From assembly GCA_947034885.2 (NCBI GenBank), contig OX344752.2, forward strand, positions 8,060,001 through 8,124,000: 64,000 nt of DNA. Direction: 5' to 3'. A program made the translations under genes and the position numbers. Below the pieces are notes generated by a model. It worked only from the letters and a program-made list of their open reading frames with translations, did not search any database and was not told where the DNA came from. Numbering within the stretch: the first letter of the stretch is position 1; every line of letters starts with the position of its first letter. Shown here piece after piece: positions 10,248 to 22,362 of this stretch. The DNA comes from Thuidium tamariscinum (Eukaryota; Streptophyta; Bryopsida; Hypnales; Thuidiaceae).

Positions 10248-13200
10248 AAGATTTCAAAGGGGGATGCAAAGTGTTGGTGGCATGTGTTTAGTCATTGCTA
10301 TGTGTTGCCCAACAAATAATGCAACAAAGGTTGCTATTATATAGGCATAAAAGTGTGAGCCTATAAGTCTAGAAGACTATACACCTATGATACAAGTGTC
10401 TATTATAGTAACCTTCTATGTTGATAATATATATATACTATAAATACGTATATTATAGCTGTTTATGTTATAAACACCTTCAATGGGTGCATGATATATA
10501 TAAAAGGTTCACATGCTTACACTTTCATGCTCACATGCAAGCATTGTTGAAAATGAAGCACACTTTAGGTTCTTCCCCGGGTTCTTCATTCCTTACTTCT
10601 TAAAGATGAAAACACTTTAAACTATCCATATAAAGAATTCAGTATAGTTCTAAGTTGTTTCTAGTATAAAGAGAGAGGATTTTTTTTCTCCAATTTAAAA
10701 ATGAAAATTATAGATTTCCAAAAAATAAATATAATTGATTAATTAAAAAATTGAATATCCATATAGACTTTCTAATTTTTCAAACCATAAAATGTGATCT
10801 ACTAAAATCAACCCTAAATTTGCCTACTTTTGAATTCTTTCATTGCCACTGATTATCTAGAAAAAGACCAAAAGAAGGATGTCATAGCCTTTAAAAGTTT
10901 AAGCTATGCCATAATTGATTACACTTTGCCTCTATGTGTTATTGAAGCACCTTGTAAGTAAGTAAAGGTCGCTTAGTACTTCAATGCCATAGTGGTTATT
11001 ACTTAGGTGTCCTTAATATGATTTTATTATTTGAAAATTTGCTCAATAATCAATCTAATGTCTTCCATGCCTAGCTTCAAATATCCCTCATTATACTCCA
11101 AGTATCAAATGATAATTTCAACAAAAGTCTAATATTTAAATAAATCACTTTTGAAAAATGTTCCAAGAAATACACCAATGGTTTTAGGCAACAAAAAAAA
11201 TTTAGGGCCAAGAAAGGACCATGAGTTTGTAAGGCAATCATAGAAAAAAAATCATTTTCTTTAGGAATTTGATTGGCACTATTGGTGCATGTCAAATTGA
11301 CAATTTCAAAAATATTTTTTTATTTTTCTAGTTTTAGTTTTAAAATTTTTTTTTTAGTTTTTTGTATTTGCAATATCGTTGTACGATGGCCAAAAATCAA
11401 ATGGTGAATTACAGTGAATTTCTATGACTTTTATAAGCAAAATGAAGACAATTCATATCAAATATAGAATTTATTCAAAAAATCTAAAATTTTCACATGG
11501 TTCGAATTTTTTGTAATGATTTTTCCCTTGAGAACCTACTACTATACAATTTTATTTTTAAAACACCATTAAGGATGTTTTATATCCTTTATCTAGATGA
11601 CTTTGGGAAGGACTACAAGATGGAAAAAAATAAATTTTCATTCAATTTTTTTCAATAGTTGCTTGAAAGAATTTATAATGAATAATATAGATAGTATTGT
11701 ATATTCCTTCATTATGGTATCATTGATTTTACAAATGATAGAAGATATGCAATTTCATCTCTAAAAATTAAATGTAAAAAGTTTCATTTATAAAATTTAC
11801 ATAAAATTGCAAAATAGTAGAAAATAGAGTGAAGAATTTCAAAACTAGACTTTGTAGCTTTAGGTATGTCTTTTCAAAATTAACGCATGTCTATGCATTT
11901 GCCAGGGTTAGAATTAGTCACATGTCCTCTATTATTTTTTCAACCCATTAAAGAGATGATGAGCCTCAAGAAAATGTAGGATTGTCAAGAATGTATGGTA
12001 AGATCCTCTAACTTTTTGGATGGTTTTATTTATTTTCCAATACCAAAATAAGAAGTAAGCAATTCTTCTCGCTTTGTTGTCTTCTTCCTAGAAAATTTCC
12101 TAGAATGAGGCAGTGACTGCCTCTTTTGAGCTCATTGTCATTGTCATTGTGACAAACTGTGTCACAATGAACTCAAAAACTATAAAAATTTAGCACCTCC
12201 CCCTCAGCCCCTCTCAATTTGATTTAATTATTTAAACATTAAAATTTAAATATTAAACTTTTTAAGCCTCCTCCCCTCCCAATTTGATATAAATATTAAA
12301 TATTAAATATTTTTAAACTTGTATATCCCCCCTCCGCCCACCCCTTCTTATAATTCTCAGAGGGTGGGCTTGGAGACAAAGGATATGGGATAAATGATAT
12401 AGTATACATTATTTTGTATCCATATATCCGTATATCCATATACAATATCAGTATTCATATTTGTATTCAATACTAGTACTAGTATTCTATATCCATATCC
12501 AATATCCATATTCAATATCCGTATCTGTATCAGTATCTGACGGTTGTTGATTTTTCTTGGAGGGGGGTTGGGATTTTTTTAATTCAAATCCAATGGCTTC
12601 TGATTTTTCTGATGGAGGGGGGGGGGGGGGTAGGAAAATTAATCAAACAATAGTGACTGCCTCTTTTCATCACATTGTTATCTTCTTCCTAGAAAATTTT
12701 CTAAAATTTAGGAAATCTTAAGAAAATTCTTATTTATATTTAGTCTAGCAATCTAACTTGATAAGCATATACAAATGGCCTAGCTAAAATTTCCTACAAT
12801 GACTATGTAGACAAATCAAGATGGAAATTTGTAGGAAAATAATAGAAATGGGCTTTCATAAGGTTTTACACTTAACCTATTAGTTTCAACAAATCTTAAA
12901 TGAATAGTGTTGAAAATTAGAGAAAAAATCAAGCCTTTGGAAGGCTCCCATCAAATGCTTAGAGAGCCCCAAATCTTACATTTTACTAGTTTTTTAATAA
13001 TTTTTTCCCTATTGCCACTAGCATTACATTGGAATATTAGATGGTTGTGAGTCTTTGGAGTGGCTCAAACTCCAATTATTGGAGGCCTAATTCATTATTA
13101 ACCTCTAATTGCCCAAGGCACCAAAATTTGGTGTTTGCAAAACTTTCAAGTTAAATAAAACCTAACTAAGTTGCTATTTTTAATAGTTTGTATTTTCGGA

Positions 13201-14495
13201 AAGTTCTTCTAGAAGTCTAGTTTTAATGCCCAAAATCCAATATAGAAAATGAATGATAGTGATTTTTCTATACAAGATTTTGTGCAAGGGTACCCATTGC
13301 AATCTTGACTTCTTGTAGTGTTGAGAGTTCTTGGAAATGAGCCTCAAATACACTAGATCTTGGATCAAAAATCACATTCAAAATTCATTTAAAAAAACTA
13401 CAGAGTAGTTTTTAAGAAGCTATAAATTGATTGGGGTTATACATATTAGGCCCTTTAACCTCATATATTTTTGGTCACCATTGTTTTAGATTTGACTTGT
13501 GAAAAGAAGATCAAAAGTTTTTTGCAGTTTTAACACCCTCATGGTCAAACATTGTAATCTTTCACTCTGTAAGTGATATTGTTGTATTTTCTTTTCCCAT
13601 GAGATCTCTAACTTGTCTAATTTGAATTTGTAAGGTTACAATTTAAAAAATTATTGATACAACTTATCAAAATGCTGGCATTTTGTTCAATTTAGTGCAA
13701 ATTTCAAGACACTCAAAACAAGCCTTGGGCATTTAGGGATTAAACACTTTGAAATCTATTGCACTTTGTACTCTAACCAAGTTGTTAAAAAAAATATAAA
13801 AAATAGTCCAATTACCATTCACCAACAAGAATTTTTTTGGATAGGTATGTGAAAGAGTCACTTCATTCACATTTGGGGAGAATGAAGAGTGAAGTGGCTG
13901 TTTTAATAATGAATCAATTGTCCATCATAAATTTTCAAAGGGTATGGGATAATTTGAAGATGAAAGCTTGATCACTTATTGTCAAAACTCAAGAATTGTG
14001 CTTAAAGTAGAATTTCAAACCTCAATTTAGTATATTAGAATTTTTTTTCAAAACACTTTGAGCTAATTTTTTTGGAGAATCAAGCTAAATTACATCTCTG
14101 AAACTCCATTTGAGGTTTTGAGCCTCCAACTAAAAGTTATGAACAAATTTGAGAGAAGGGTTGATAGGAACATTTTTTTTGACATTTTCAAACCAACAAT
14201 GCAATATGTGAGTATGAAAATGTGAACATGAAAATGTGCGGATGAAAATGTAATCATGTGAGCCTTGAGTATATATATAAGTATATGTACTATAACCATT
14301 GAAGGTTCTTGTAACAAAAACACCTATAATATAACTATTTATAATATATATACACTATAATAATGAAAGGTTTCTTTAATAAAGACACTTATACTATAGG
14401 TGTATAGTCTTTTAGGCTCATAGGCTTACATTTCTAGGATCACATAATAGCAACCTTCATTTTCAAAATCCCTCTTTGAATTTTGTCCAAACATT
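10248..14495. mobile_element. Possible 4.2-kb element with long inverted arms
   Basis: About 300 bp at 10248-10560 recurs in inverted orientation at about 14175-14495. Shared landmarks in order are TTCAAAGNGGGAT, AAGGTTGCTATTAT, AGACTATACACCTAT, an AT-rich block, ACCTTCAATGG and a run of CACATG/TTTTCAT words. The arms are clearly diverged. The intervening 3.6 kb is AT-rich and has no recognisable coding frame, so this would be a non-autonomous or fully decayed DNA element. The inverted copies could also be two independent insertions. No target duplication was identified. Confidence 0.45.
12405..12540. repeat. Degenerate TATCCA hexamer array
   Basis: The words ATATCC, GTATCC and ATATCA recur at about 6-bp spacing, with interruptions such as ACTAGTACTAGTATT. 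This is a diffuse simple repeat. An uninterrupted run of 14 G's follows at 12617-12630. Confidence 0.65.
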
Positions 14496-14650
14496 TTTTG
14501 GGGATGCTCTAAATCTCAAAGGTTTTTTTGGAAATTAAATTTAGCTTGATTCCCCAACTTTTTTTAGTTCAAAGTTTCTGAAAAAAGATTTTCTACTAAG
14601 CTAAAATGAAGCCTAAAATTCTATCTTGAACACAATCTCTATGTTTTCAC

Positions 14651-15514
14651 TTAACCCCTTAAGTTCTTTGACTATGTTTTCAACAAAACACTTCAAAATT
14701 AACAATTCTTGTTCAAGTACCAAATTTTTGAAAAAAACAATATTGGATACATGTAACGATAGGATCTTTTGATTCTTGTAATACACTAGTTTGACAAGAT
14801 GAGGGAAAACAATTAAAAAATTTCCACCTTATAGATTGTAAGATATTAGTATTTGAATTGAATAAAATATTTTTTTAGGCCTTGGAAAAAATTGGGCAAC
14901 TACACTTGACAAGCTCACATTTGCATGGAAAATTTTCATATTCATGGTGCTTTTCTTTATTCATTGTTCAAGATAAGTTGGCAATAGAGAATGGTTCAAA
15001 ATACTAAAGTGTTAAGAATTTATTCATGGAATTGAAAATGCCAATCCTAATTGTTGTAGTATTATAATAAACAATCTAAACCCTATTTTTTTTTAAATGA
15101 TTCAAAATTGAGTTAAATAAAGGATCCAAAGTTTATTTTAGATTAGGAAATTTATAATTGCTTGCAAACTAAAACTCTTCATTACTTCCATCTCTTTGAC
15201 AAAATGGAATGATATAAAGTTCTTTGAGTATATATAAATCTACAAAACCAATTTCAAATTTTTGTTTATGAAAAAATTAATTCTTAAAATTTTCTTAGAC
15301 TACCTAGCAAGTAAAAACTTAGAATCTTAGATATCATACAATAACTCTTACACCATGTAGTCAAAAGTTATTAAAATTGTTGAGCCTTAAAGATATTCTT
15401 TATTTACAGGTTGTCTGAAAGTTTCAAGAAAAAAAAATTAAAAATTCCATTTGTAGTAAGGTATCCAAAATTTCTATGTTGCCAAAAAATGGAGCTTAGT
15501 CCTTTAGGGGTTAA
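14651..15514 (+). mobile_element. TTAACCCC-family element, copy A
   Basis: The left end reads TTAACCCCTTAAGTTCTTTG and the right end CCTTTAGGGGTTAA, so the terminal 8 bp are inverted. The interior is AT-rich and non-coding. It shares ordered landmarks with copies B-E, for example a near-terminal GCCAAAAAATGGAGCTTAGT on the right and GTCAAAAGTTAT.AAAATTGTTGAGCCTTAAAG about 150 bp inward. It is a decayed non-autonomous element. Confidence 0.6.
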
Positions 15515-16046
15515 TTATTCTTATTTTAAAACACACCAATTTAAGTGGCTTTTGGTTTGAAGCTAGTTGCCTAAACAATAGGAGTTTATTAAATTAACTC
15601 ATTGGACTCTAAATTGATTAATAATTCCAAATAGATCCATTGATGTTGATTGAAAAATGACATCTTTGTTGCACCTTGACTATTGCAGCTTGACTACCTT
15701 CACAAAAGCCAAATGTTGCGAACTACTAGTTAGAACAATTCTATAGGACTAGGTGTGATGTTGAAATCCTCAAGAATGTCACTACTTGATTTTTCCTCTA
15801 ATTATTTGACCAATTTTCAACATTACAAAATGCAAATGGAAGGTCATTTTGAGAGAAAAAATTGAAGCCCAAAAAATGATCATTTTGGGATGGAGGGAGT
15901 AATCAAGCAATAAATGGGCTTGCAACAAGTACCCAATACAAAATACAAATTTTGGAATATAGAGGAATGCACACCTATTATTGACACTTATAATTAAAGT
16001 TTTAAGAAAATACTATTAATAAGCTCTAATTATTTGTATAAAATCT

Positions 16047-16985
16047 TAATTCTTTAAATTCCTTGGCTATGTTTCTAGCTATGTTTTCACCAAAAATGCC
16101 CCCAAACTGCCATTTCTAATATAAGAACCAAATTTTGGAAAAAATAAATTTGAGACCCATATAACTATAAGCCCTTGTAGTATGATGACTTGAAAAGATG
16201 ACGATAAAATTTCAAAAATTGCCACCAAGTAGTTTGCAAGATAATTATAGTGTTTGAATTGGATAAAATCATTTCTTTTACTCTTCAAAAAATTGGCTAG
16301 TTGTGCTTCTCAAGCTCACATTTGTATTAAAAAAAGTCCATAATAGTGGTATTTTTGGGGACTTATCCTTCAAGGCAAGTTGGCTCCATGCTTGAAAATT
16401 TTCAAATCATTTGGAATTGTACAACATATAGGAAAAAAATAGTAATTAAAAAGAAGTAGAGAATGATTCAAAATACAAAATTGTTGAGAATTTAGTTTTG
16501 AAACTAAAAATGCCAATCCCAACGGTTGCAATGTTGTTATAAACAATCTACATCCTATGTGTTTTGTTTTTTTAAATATTGAAAATGAGTAAAATAAAGG
16601 ACTTCAAAGTTTATTTGAGAATAGAAAATCCATAATTGCTTGCACCCAAAAAATTCTCATTATTTTTTATTTTTTATTCATCAAAATGTAATGATTAAAA
16701 GATGTCCACGTATATATTAATCTATAAAATCATTTTAAAATTTTGGTTTTGAATAAAAGGATTTTTTATCTACCCAAAATGCCCATTTGAAATAAAAGTA
16801 GCATGTTTGGCCATGACTTTTGACTCATATTTTCAAATGTCTTGATTTCTAGTGCACATGAAAGATGTTCTTTGTCCCCATCTTCCATTAAATTTTAAAT
16901 CCCCTAAATGAAAATCTCTAGTCACACCTACCTACCTAAAGTCAATATGGTGTTGAATTTAGCAGGTTGATCCTATAGGGATTAA
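16047..16985 (+). mobile_element. TTAACCCC-family element, copy B (degenerate ends)
   Basis: It begins with a mutated left end (CTTAATTCTTTAAATTCCTTGGC) and finishes GTTGATCCTATAGGGATTAA. The interior matches copies A and D: a GTTTTCACCAAAAATG segment, a CCATTTCTAATATAAG.ACCAAATTTTGG segment, AAAATGCCAATCCCAA and a right-hand TGTTGAATTTAGCAGGTTG. Length is about 940 bp, with no coding capacity. Confidence 0.5.
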
Positions 16986-17700
16986 TGGAATTTGAAAGAT
17001 GATTTCAATGCATTTTTTGAACATTGTATAAATAAATAATGAATTTTCAAGTTATTATCTCTAGTTGTACTATAAATCAACAATAGTTTGTGATAGACTT
17101 TCATATTTGGATTGTATATCTTTATTATCTTATATGTAATCAATATCTAACAAATACCAATCTTTTTAGGTTTAAAATGTCGGTGTCACATTTTAGCCAA
17201 TATTGATACTGAATGCATAATTATACCACTTAGTGACCATTTCAAATCACATGCCTTTAAAATAATGCATTAGATGAAATTTGAAGGTATTAGGAGATTG
17301 TGGATTCCCGGATTGTGGGAATGTAGTTTCTGCCTTGTGAACTTGAATCCTATATAGTCACGACCCTGCCACGTTATTTTTTAAATTTCTTTTCCAAAAA
17401 AATTTTGGACTTATTTTCATATTTTAGGACCCAAAATTTTATTTTATTTTTTATTAAAGCCGGCCTGCCAGCGGCCAACAGCATTGGGAGCCGTTTCAAG
17501 AATAGACCCGAAACAGCCCTATAATGCCCTCAGATTTCTTTTAATGTATCCAAGATACCAATGAACTATGAATGTCACATCAGAATAAGTAGTAAAATAA
17601 ATTTTAAATTTTGTTTTTTGAGCATTCATCTCTTGATTCATCTTTACATCAAAATTTCAAATTGGCACATTAACAATAATCCCGAAATGTTCAAACTACA

Positions 17701-18640
17701 TTTTTTTTTGGCAACATAGCAATTTTGGGTAGCTTACTACAAATGGAGTTTTTATTTTTTTTCTTTAAAATTTCCATAGAACATTTTCCTAAGGAGTACC
17801 TTTAAGGCCCAACAATTTTCATAACTTTTGACTACACAATTAAAAAGTTTTTGTAAGATATGTATTATGTAGTTTCCATTGCTTAGTGAGTAAATTGGGT
17901 AACACAAAAAAACTTCTTTAAAAATTATTTCTTTGAGAAATAAAAATTTGAAATCATTTTTTTAGATTTATATCTAATTTGAAAATCTTTGAATCATTCT
18001 ATTTTAATCAATGAGTCAAAATTTACAAGGAGTTTTAGGTGGGGGTAGTTTGTGGATAGTTGTAGAATTTCTACAGTTAAAAAAAAATTGAAATTCTTTA
18101 TTTCATTCAATTTTCAATATTTTTGGAAAAATAAAACAATAGGTGTAGATTTTTTATTACAAAATTTTAACTATTGGGATTGGCATATTTCAATTCCATA
18201 AATAAATTGTTTACAATTTCGTATTTTGATTCATTTTCTGCTTCTTTCTACTTACTATTTTTTTCCTATATATTGTACAATTCCAAATGATTTGAAAATT
18301 TTTAAGTATGTATCTAATTTGCCTTGAAGAATAAATCCAAAGAATAACCACCAATTTGAATTTTTTTTCCATATAAATGTGACCTTGTAAAGTGTAGTTG
18401 TCCATTTTTTGCAGGGCAAAACAATGATTTTTGTCTATTCAAATGCTAATATCTTGCAATTTGCATGGTGAAAAAATTTGAAATTTCTTTTGCATCTTTC
18501 TAATCCATCTGACTACAAGATCCTATGGTTATATGTACTAAAAATGTTTTTTTTCTAAGTTTTGGTACTTGTATTAGAAATGATAGAATTTTTAAGCATT
18601 TTTAGTGAAAATATAGTCAAAACCATTTTGGATTAAGTAA
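17701..18640 (-). mobile_element. TTAACCCC-family element, copy C (reverse)
   Basis: It starts with GGCAACATAGCAATTTTGGGT, the complement of the right-terminal region of copies A and D, and then carries CCTTTAAGGCCCAACAATTTTC and CATAACTTTTGAC. It ends around 18640 with sequence complementary to the ACTATATTTTCA part of the left end. The outermost terminal bases are lost. It lies head to head with copy D. Confidence 0.5.
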
Positions 18641-18815
18641 TCCTTAAAAAATAAAAGCACCTAATTGTAATACCTTCTATTCTCCAATACCCATAAAATA
18701 TCCTTAAATGAACACTTTTACAACTCAAAACCACTACAACTTTTCAGAAGCAACCAATTATAGGTGAAGAATTTTTTAAAGCAACCAAATGAAACTGGTT
18801 GAAACAATTTGTGCT

Positions 18816-19738
18816 TTAACCCCTTAAGTTCTTTGACAATATTCACTCCAAAAATGGTCAAAACCTACAATTTCTAGTATTAATACCATTTTTTTCTTAA
18901 AACATTTTTTGAGATTTGTAACTGTAGGATCTTGTAGTAAACTAGTTTGAGAACATGTGCAAAAAATTTCAGAGTTTTTCACTGTGTAGATTGAAAAATA
19001 CTAGTGTTTGAATGCTCAAAAATCATTTTTTTCACCCTGCGGAAAACATGATAGCTGCACTTTAGATGCCAACAATCATATGAAAAATGGTTCAAAACAG
19101 TTCTGCCTCTTTGGTTTCATTGTTGAGGCCAAGTAGGGGTACTTGCCTAAAAAATTTCAATTTTTAAAAATTGTACAACATATAGGAAAAAATAGTAAGT
19201 AAAAAGAAATAGCAAATGTTTCAAAATACAAAATTGTCAAGAATTTAATTGTGGAATTGAAAAATGCCAATTCCAATGGTTAAATTGTTGTAATAAACAA
19301 TCTTCATCCTATAATTTTTTTTTTGAAAACTATTGAAAATTGACTAAAATAAAGGACTTCAAAGTTTATTTTAGAGTAGAGAATCCATAACTACCCGCAA
19401 ACAAAAAAACCTCATAACTTTTGACTCATTGATCAAAATGGAATGATTTAAAACTTTCCATGCATATATAAATGAAGAATATTAATTTGAATTTTATTTG
19501 ATAAAAGGGATTTTTTCTAAACTACCAGAACTATCTAGTTACAAAAAAAAATAACATATTAGGCCATATTTTTTGACTCGTATTTCCAAATGTCCTAATT
19601 TTTGTACATATGAAAGATATTCCTTGTCCCCACTTTCTATTAAAAATTTCAGCTCAAAATATGAAAATCTCCACTCACACGTATCTGTCCAAAATCGCTA
19701 TGCTGCCAAATTTGATAGGTTGGTCCTTTAGGGGTTAA
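18816..19738 (+). mobile_element. TTAACCCC-family element, copy D
   Basis: The left end TTAACCCCTTAAGTTCTTTG at 18816 is identical over its first 20 bases to that of copy A. The right end is GGTCCTTTAGGGGTTAA at 19738. The interior is AT-rich and non-coding and collinear with copies A and B, including AAAATGCCAATTCCAATGG and CATCCTAT followed by a T-run. Length is 923 bp. Confidence 0.6.
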
Positions 19739-21099
19739 GGGGGTCCATTCAAGGTGAGTTTAGTGTTATATTTATCATATGTATTGTATTGTTATCCTAT
19801 CCCTACCCTATATTTATCCTATGTTTATCCTATATTTTCAACTTAGAAAATTTGCAAAATATTATTAAAGTACCTCAAAATTAGAAAATAATTGGATTGT
19901 GTTTCTTTTGAATTTGCTAACAAATTCATCATTTTGGAGGTCATTTGAATATTTGACCTTTGAGGTAATAGAACTAAAGAAACTATCACTTTTAGGTATT
20001 GTTAACCTAGTGCCTAATTGACCATGTGTCAACTTTGAAGTTGACATATCAACTCTAACATTGAAAAGGGTTTGTATGTAAATGTCTTGTAAAATTCTTT
20101 GCAAAATATTGTATACATTAAACAACCTTGAACTCTTAAAAATCATTGAAAGTTTTTTAGAATGCCAAAAAACTCCCCTCATACCTATTGTAGTATTGTT
20201 CATTGAACGAAAGGTCCTTCAAAAATCTTATTTCACATGTTTGAAAAACTCTCATGCAAAGATGATGATCTTGAAGATGCACAATGACAATTCTTTTAAG
20301 AAGATGCATCGGTGAGATATGTTCAACTTTCTAAGATTAAATGATCAAAATATTATATCTATTGACAACAATATATGAATTTCAAACAATAGGTGAAAGA
20401 CATGGTCACTTCGTGTTGTAGTGCACTAGGCATTAAATCAATAGAGCAATTTTTTTAATTGCAAATTGTTAATCTTGTAACATTGTTTTTAAGACTAAGT
20501 GTCCTCAATGGATGACAATGAATCCTTCTATATAAGTGAAAAGTGAAAATATTCATCCTTGGAAGTTTATACAAAAAGTGAACTTGGTCAATAGTTTGAC
20601 CTCCAAAGAGTGTTTTTTTCTTTTAAAGGAAATGATTCACATGATACCAAAAAAGATGATTTCTTTGGTGACCAATCCAAAATTCCAAGGTTAAAAATAA
20701 GGTAGGGTGCTTTAAAAGTAACCTTACTTTAAAAGCAACTAGTTGAGTAGAGAGATACATGTATATTTTCCTTTCTTTAATGTACCAATAGTGAACATTT
20801 CAAGAAGTGGTTTGCGGTCACTTTTAATGATAACTATATTTCAACTTAAAAAATTTATAGTTATTTCCATAAAGGTCTAAGAACATTAAAGAAATTTTGA
20901 ACTCTTTAGAAGGCTGCTAAGGTTTGACAATCCAATCTATGTTTAAAGCCTTGTTGATCTATTGAAAGAACACAATCTCCAACAAAAAATAGATTCACCT
21001 TGTGTGAATATTATGAATGACAAACAATAAACTTCCATTCCTTAAATTCCGTAGTTGTTAGAGGTGAGTACTTACCAAACCCCTCCTTCATTTAATAAT
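19739..21099. repeat. AT-rich spacer with one family-G fragment
   Basis: No gene is recognised. A fragment at about 20505-20612 is a reverse copy of a module also present at 27625-27740 (reverse), 29170-29335, 29411-29560 and 63285-63405. Its landmarks are CCTTCTATATAA, TTCATCCTTGGAA and ATAGTTTGACCTCCAA. The rest is AT-rich and featureless. Confidence 0.45.
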
Positions 21100-21310
21100 T
21101 GACTAGGGTGGCCCGTGCCGTTGCCATGGTCTAATTTTTTTAATGTATAGAAACTTCAAAATTCAATAACTTTCATGCCGTAGGTTGGAACACCATGAAT
21201 CAAAGCCCGTGCACCCCTCCTCGCCGAGGGCTTTCCGACGGTACCAAACACGCACCCGGGGGACTCACGGTCCAGGAGATCTCAATGTAACAAACAAACA
21301 AACAAACAAC
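21100..21310. repeat. GC-richer copy of a repeat also at 10.1 kb, with a (CAAA)n tail
   Basis: The stretch CGTGCCGTTGCCATGG then AACTTTCATGCCGTAGG then ATGAATCAAAGCC parallels an AT-rich segment at about 10115-10260 (TTGTGCCATTGCTAC, AACTTTCATACTGTAGG, CATAAAACAAAGCC). It ends in CAAACAAACAAACAAAC near 21290. The CG dinucleotides here correspond mainly to TG or CA in the other copy. I read it as a less decayed copy of an interspersed repeat. Confidence 0.5.
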
Positions 21311-22272
21311 TTATCTTCATAGGAGGATACATGTGAATCAACACTTTGACAATTGGGAGTACCAACAATGAGCAACAATAGGCAAAAATTATTGTGCAAC
21401 CAAAATAAATGTAATTTAGAGGCCTGTTTTTTCCGACACTTTTTACCATTGTAGCCTATTGGAGAGTCTAATGAGATTGTTTCTAATGAATATGAAATGA
21501 CTTGGGTTAGATGCCAATTTCATTTGTCTTCCTCCAGAAATTTACTGAAAATTGTTTCAAGGAATTTAGCTTGCCCCCAAATGCAATCAGATCTTAAGAG
21601 TGACTACCGGCTTTTAGCTCCAACGTCGCTCAGGCAGAAAAAGGGACACATGCACCATTGAGTCACCAATTCTTCCGATTCTTTACGCGTGAATGATGGA
21701 ATGATGCTTTCAAGGCGCCCGGGTGTCCGGAAATGATCTCTCTTTACTCCTGAATCTCCAACAACAGGAGCTTGGCAACCAATTCATTTGCCAAGCTTGA
21801 GCTAGCTAGGGCCTTCAATCCCAGCCGGCTGGGCATGGCATCAAATTCCCATTCTCTCCAAAGGAATCTTCGAGCGAGCATGCATGAAATTAAAACCTCT
21901 CGATGCTAACAATCTTATGCAGTTGCACCCTCTGATTTCCAATTTCAGAGTACGCTTTGATTTGTCATAATATAGGCGTGCCTAAAGTTACACATATGTG
22001 CTGCACTAGATCTACAGGTACGTCACTTATGATGGGTAGGCGGTGATGGAGCTTGAATTGCGAAAGTTTACCTACACAGCAATCCTAGCGAGAGTCTGCC
22101 TAAGTTAGCTCCAAGGGAGGGAGCCACCGGCCAAGGGTAGAGCTCGCTACAACTGCCTCCAATTGATGGACTCTCGATCTTCATTTTCATTTCGACTCGG
22201 CCGTAGTTTCATTTTCTTCAATTCTTCATGTTGATCGATACAAGGACGAGGATGAAGGATGGATTCTTCAAG
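21311..22272. other. 3' flank of the NDUFS4-like gene
   Basis: Base composition is intermediate, unlike the AT-rich spacers. The stretch lies just past the predicted 3' end of the NDUFS4-like gene, which reads leftward. No domain-bearing frame is visible. It probably includes that gene's 3' UTR, but no convincing polyadenylation signal could be placed. Confidence 0.35.
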
Positions 22273-22362
22273 TCAAGTCCTCACAGCAGGTCTCATGAGT
22301 TCCACCCACCCAAACGTCCCAATCGACTTGTTACGCTGATGTTTCACAATCTCACCGTCAAC
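22273..22362 (-). other. Candidate last exon of the NDUFS4-like gene
   Basis: After AGA at 22816 a GTACGT donor begins, and an ATTCGCAG acceptor precedes 22362. Joining them keeps the frame for 29 more residues (VDGEIVKHQRNK... to ...MRPAVRT) and ends at TGA 22275-22273. The alternative is simple read-through of four residues to a TAA. The exon is supported only by splice motifs and phase, not by recognised homology. Confidence 0.5.

Noticed and set aside
14090..20203. Short frames in AT-rich DNA as possible genes
   Set aside because: They lie in decayed repeats, are rich in Ile/Phe/Lys/Asn as AT bias predicts, and show no domain or splice pattern.
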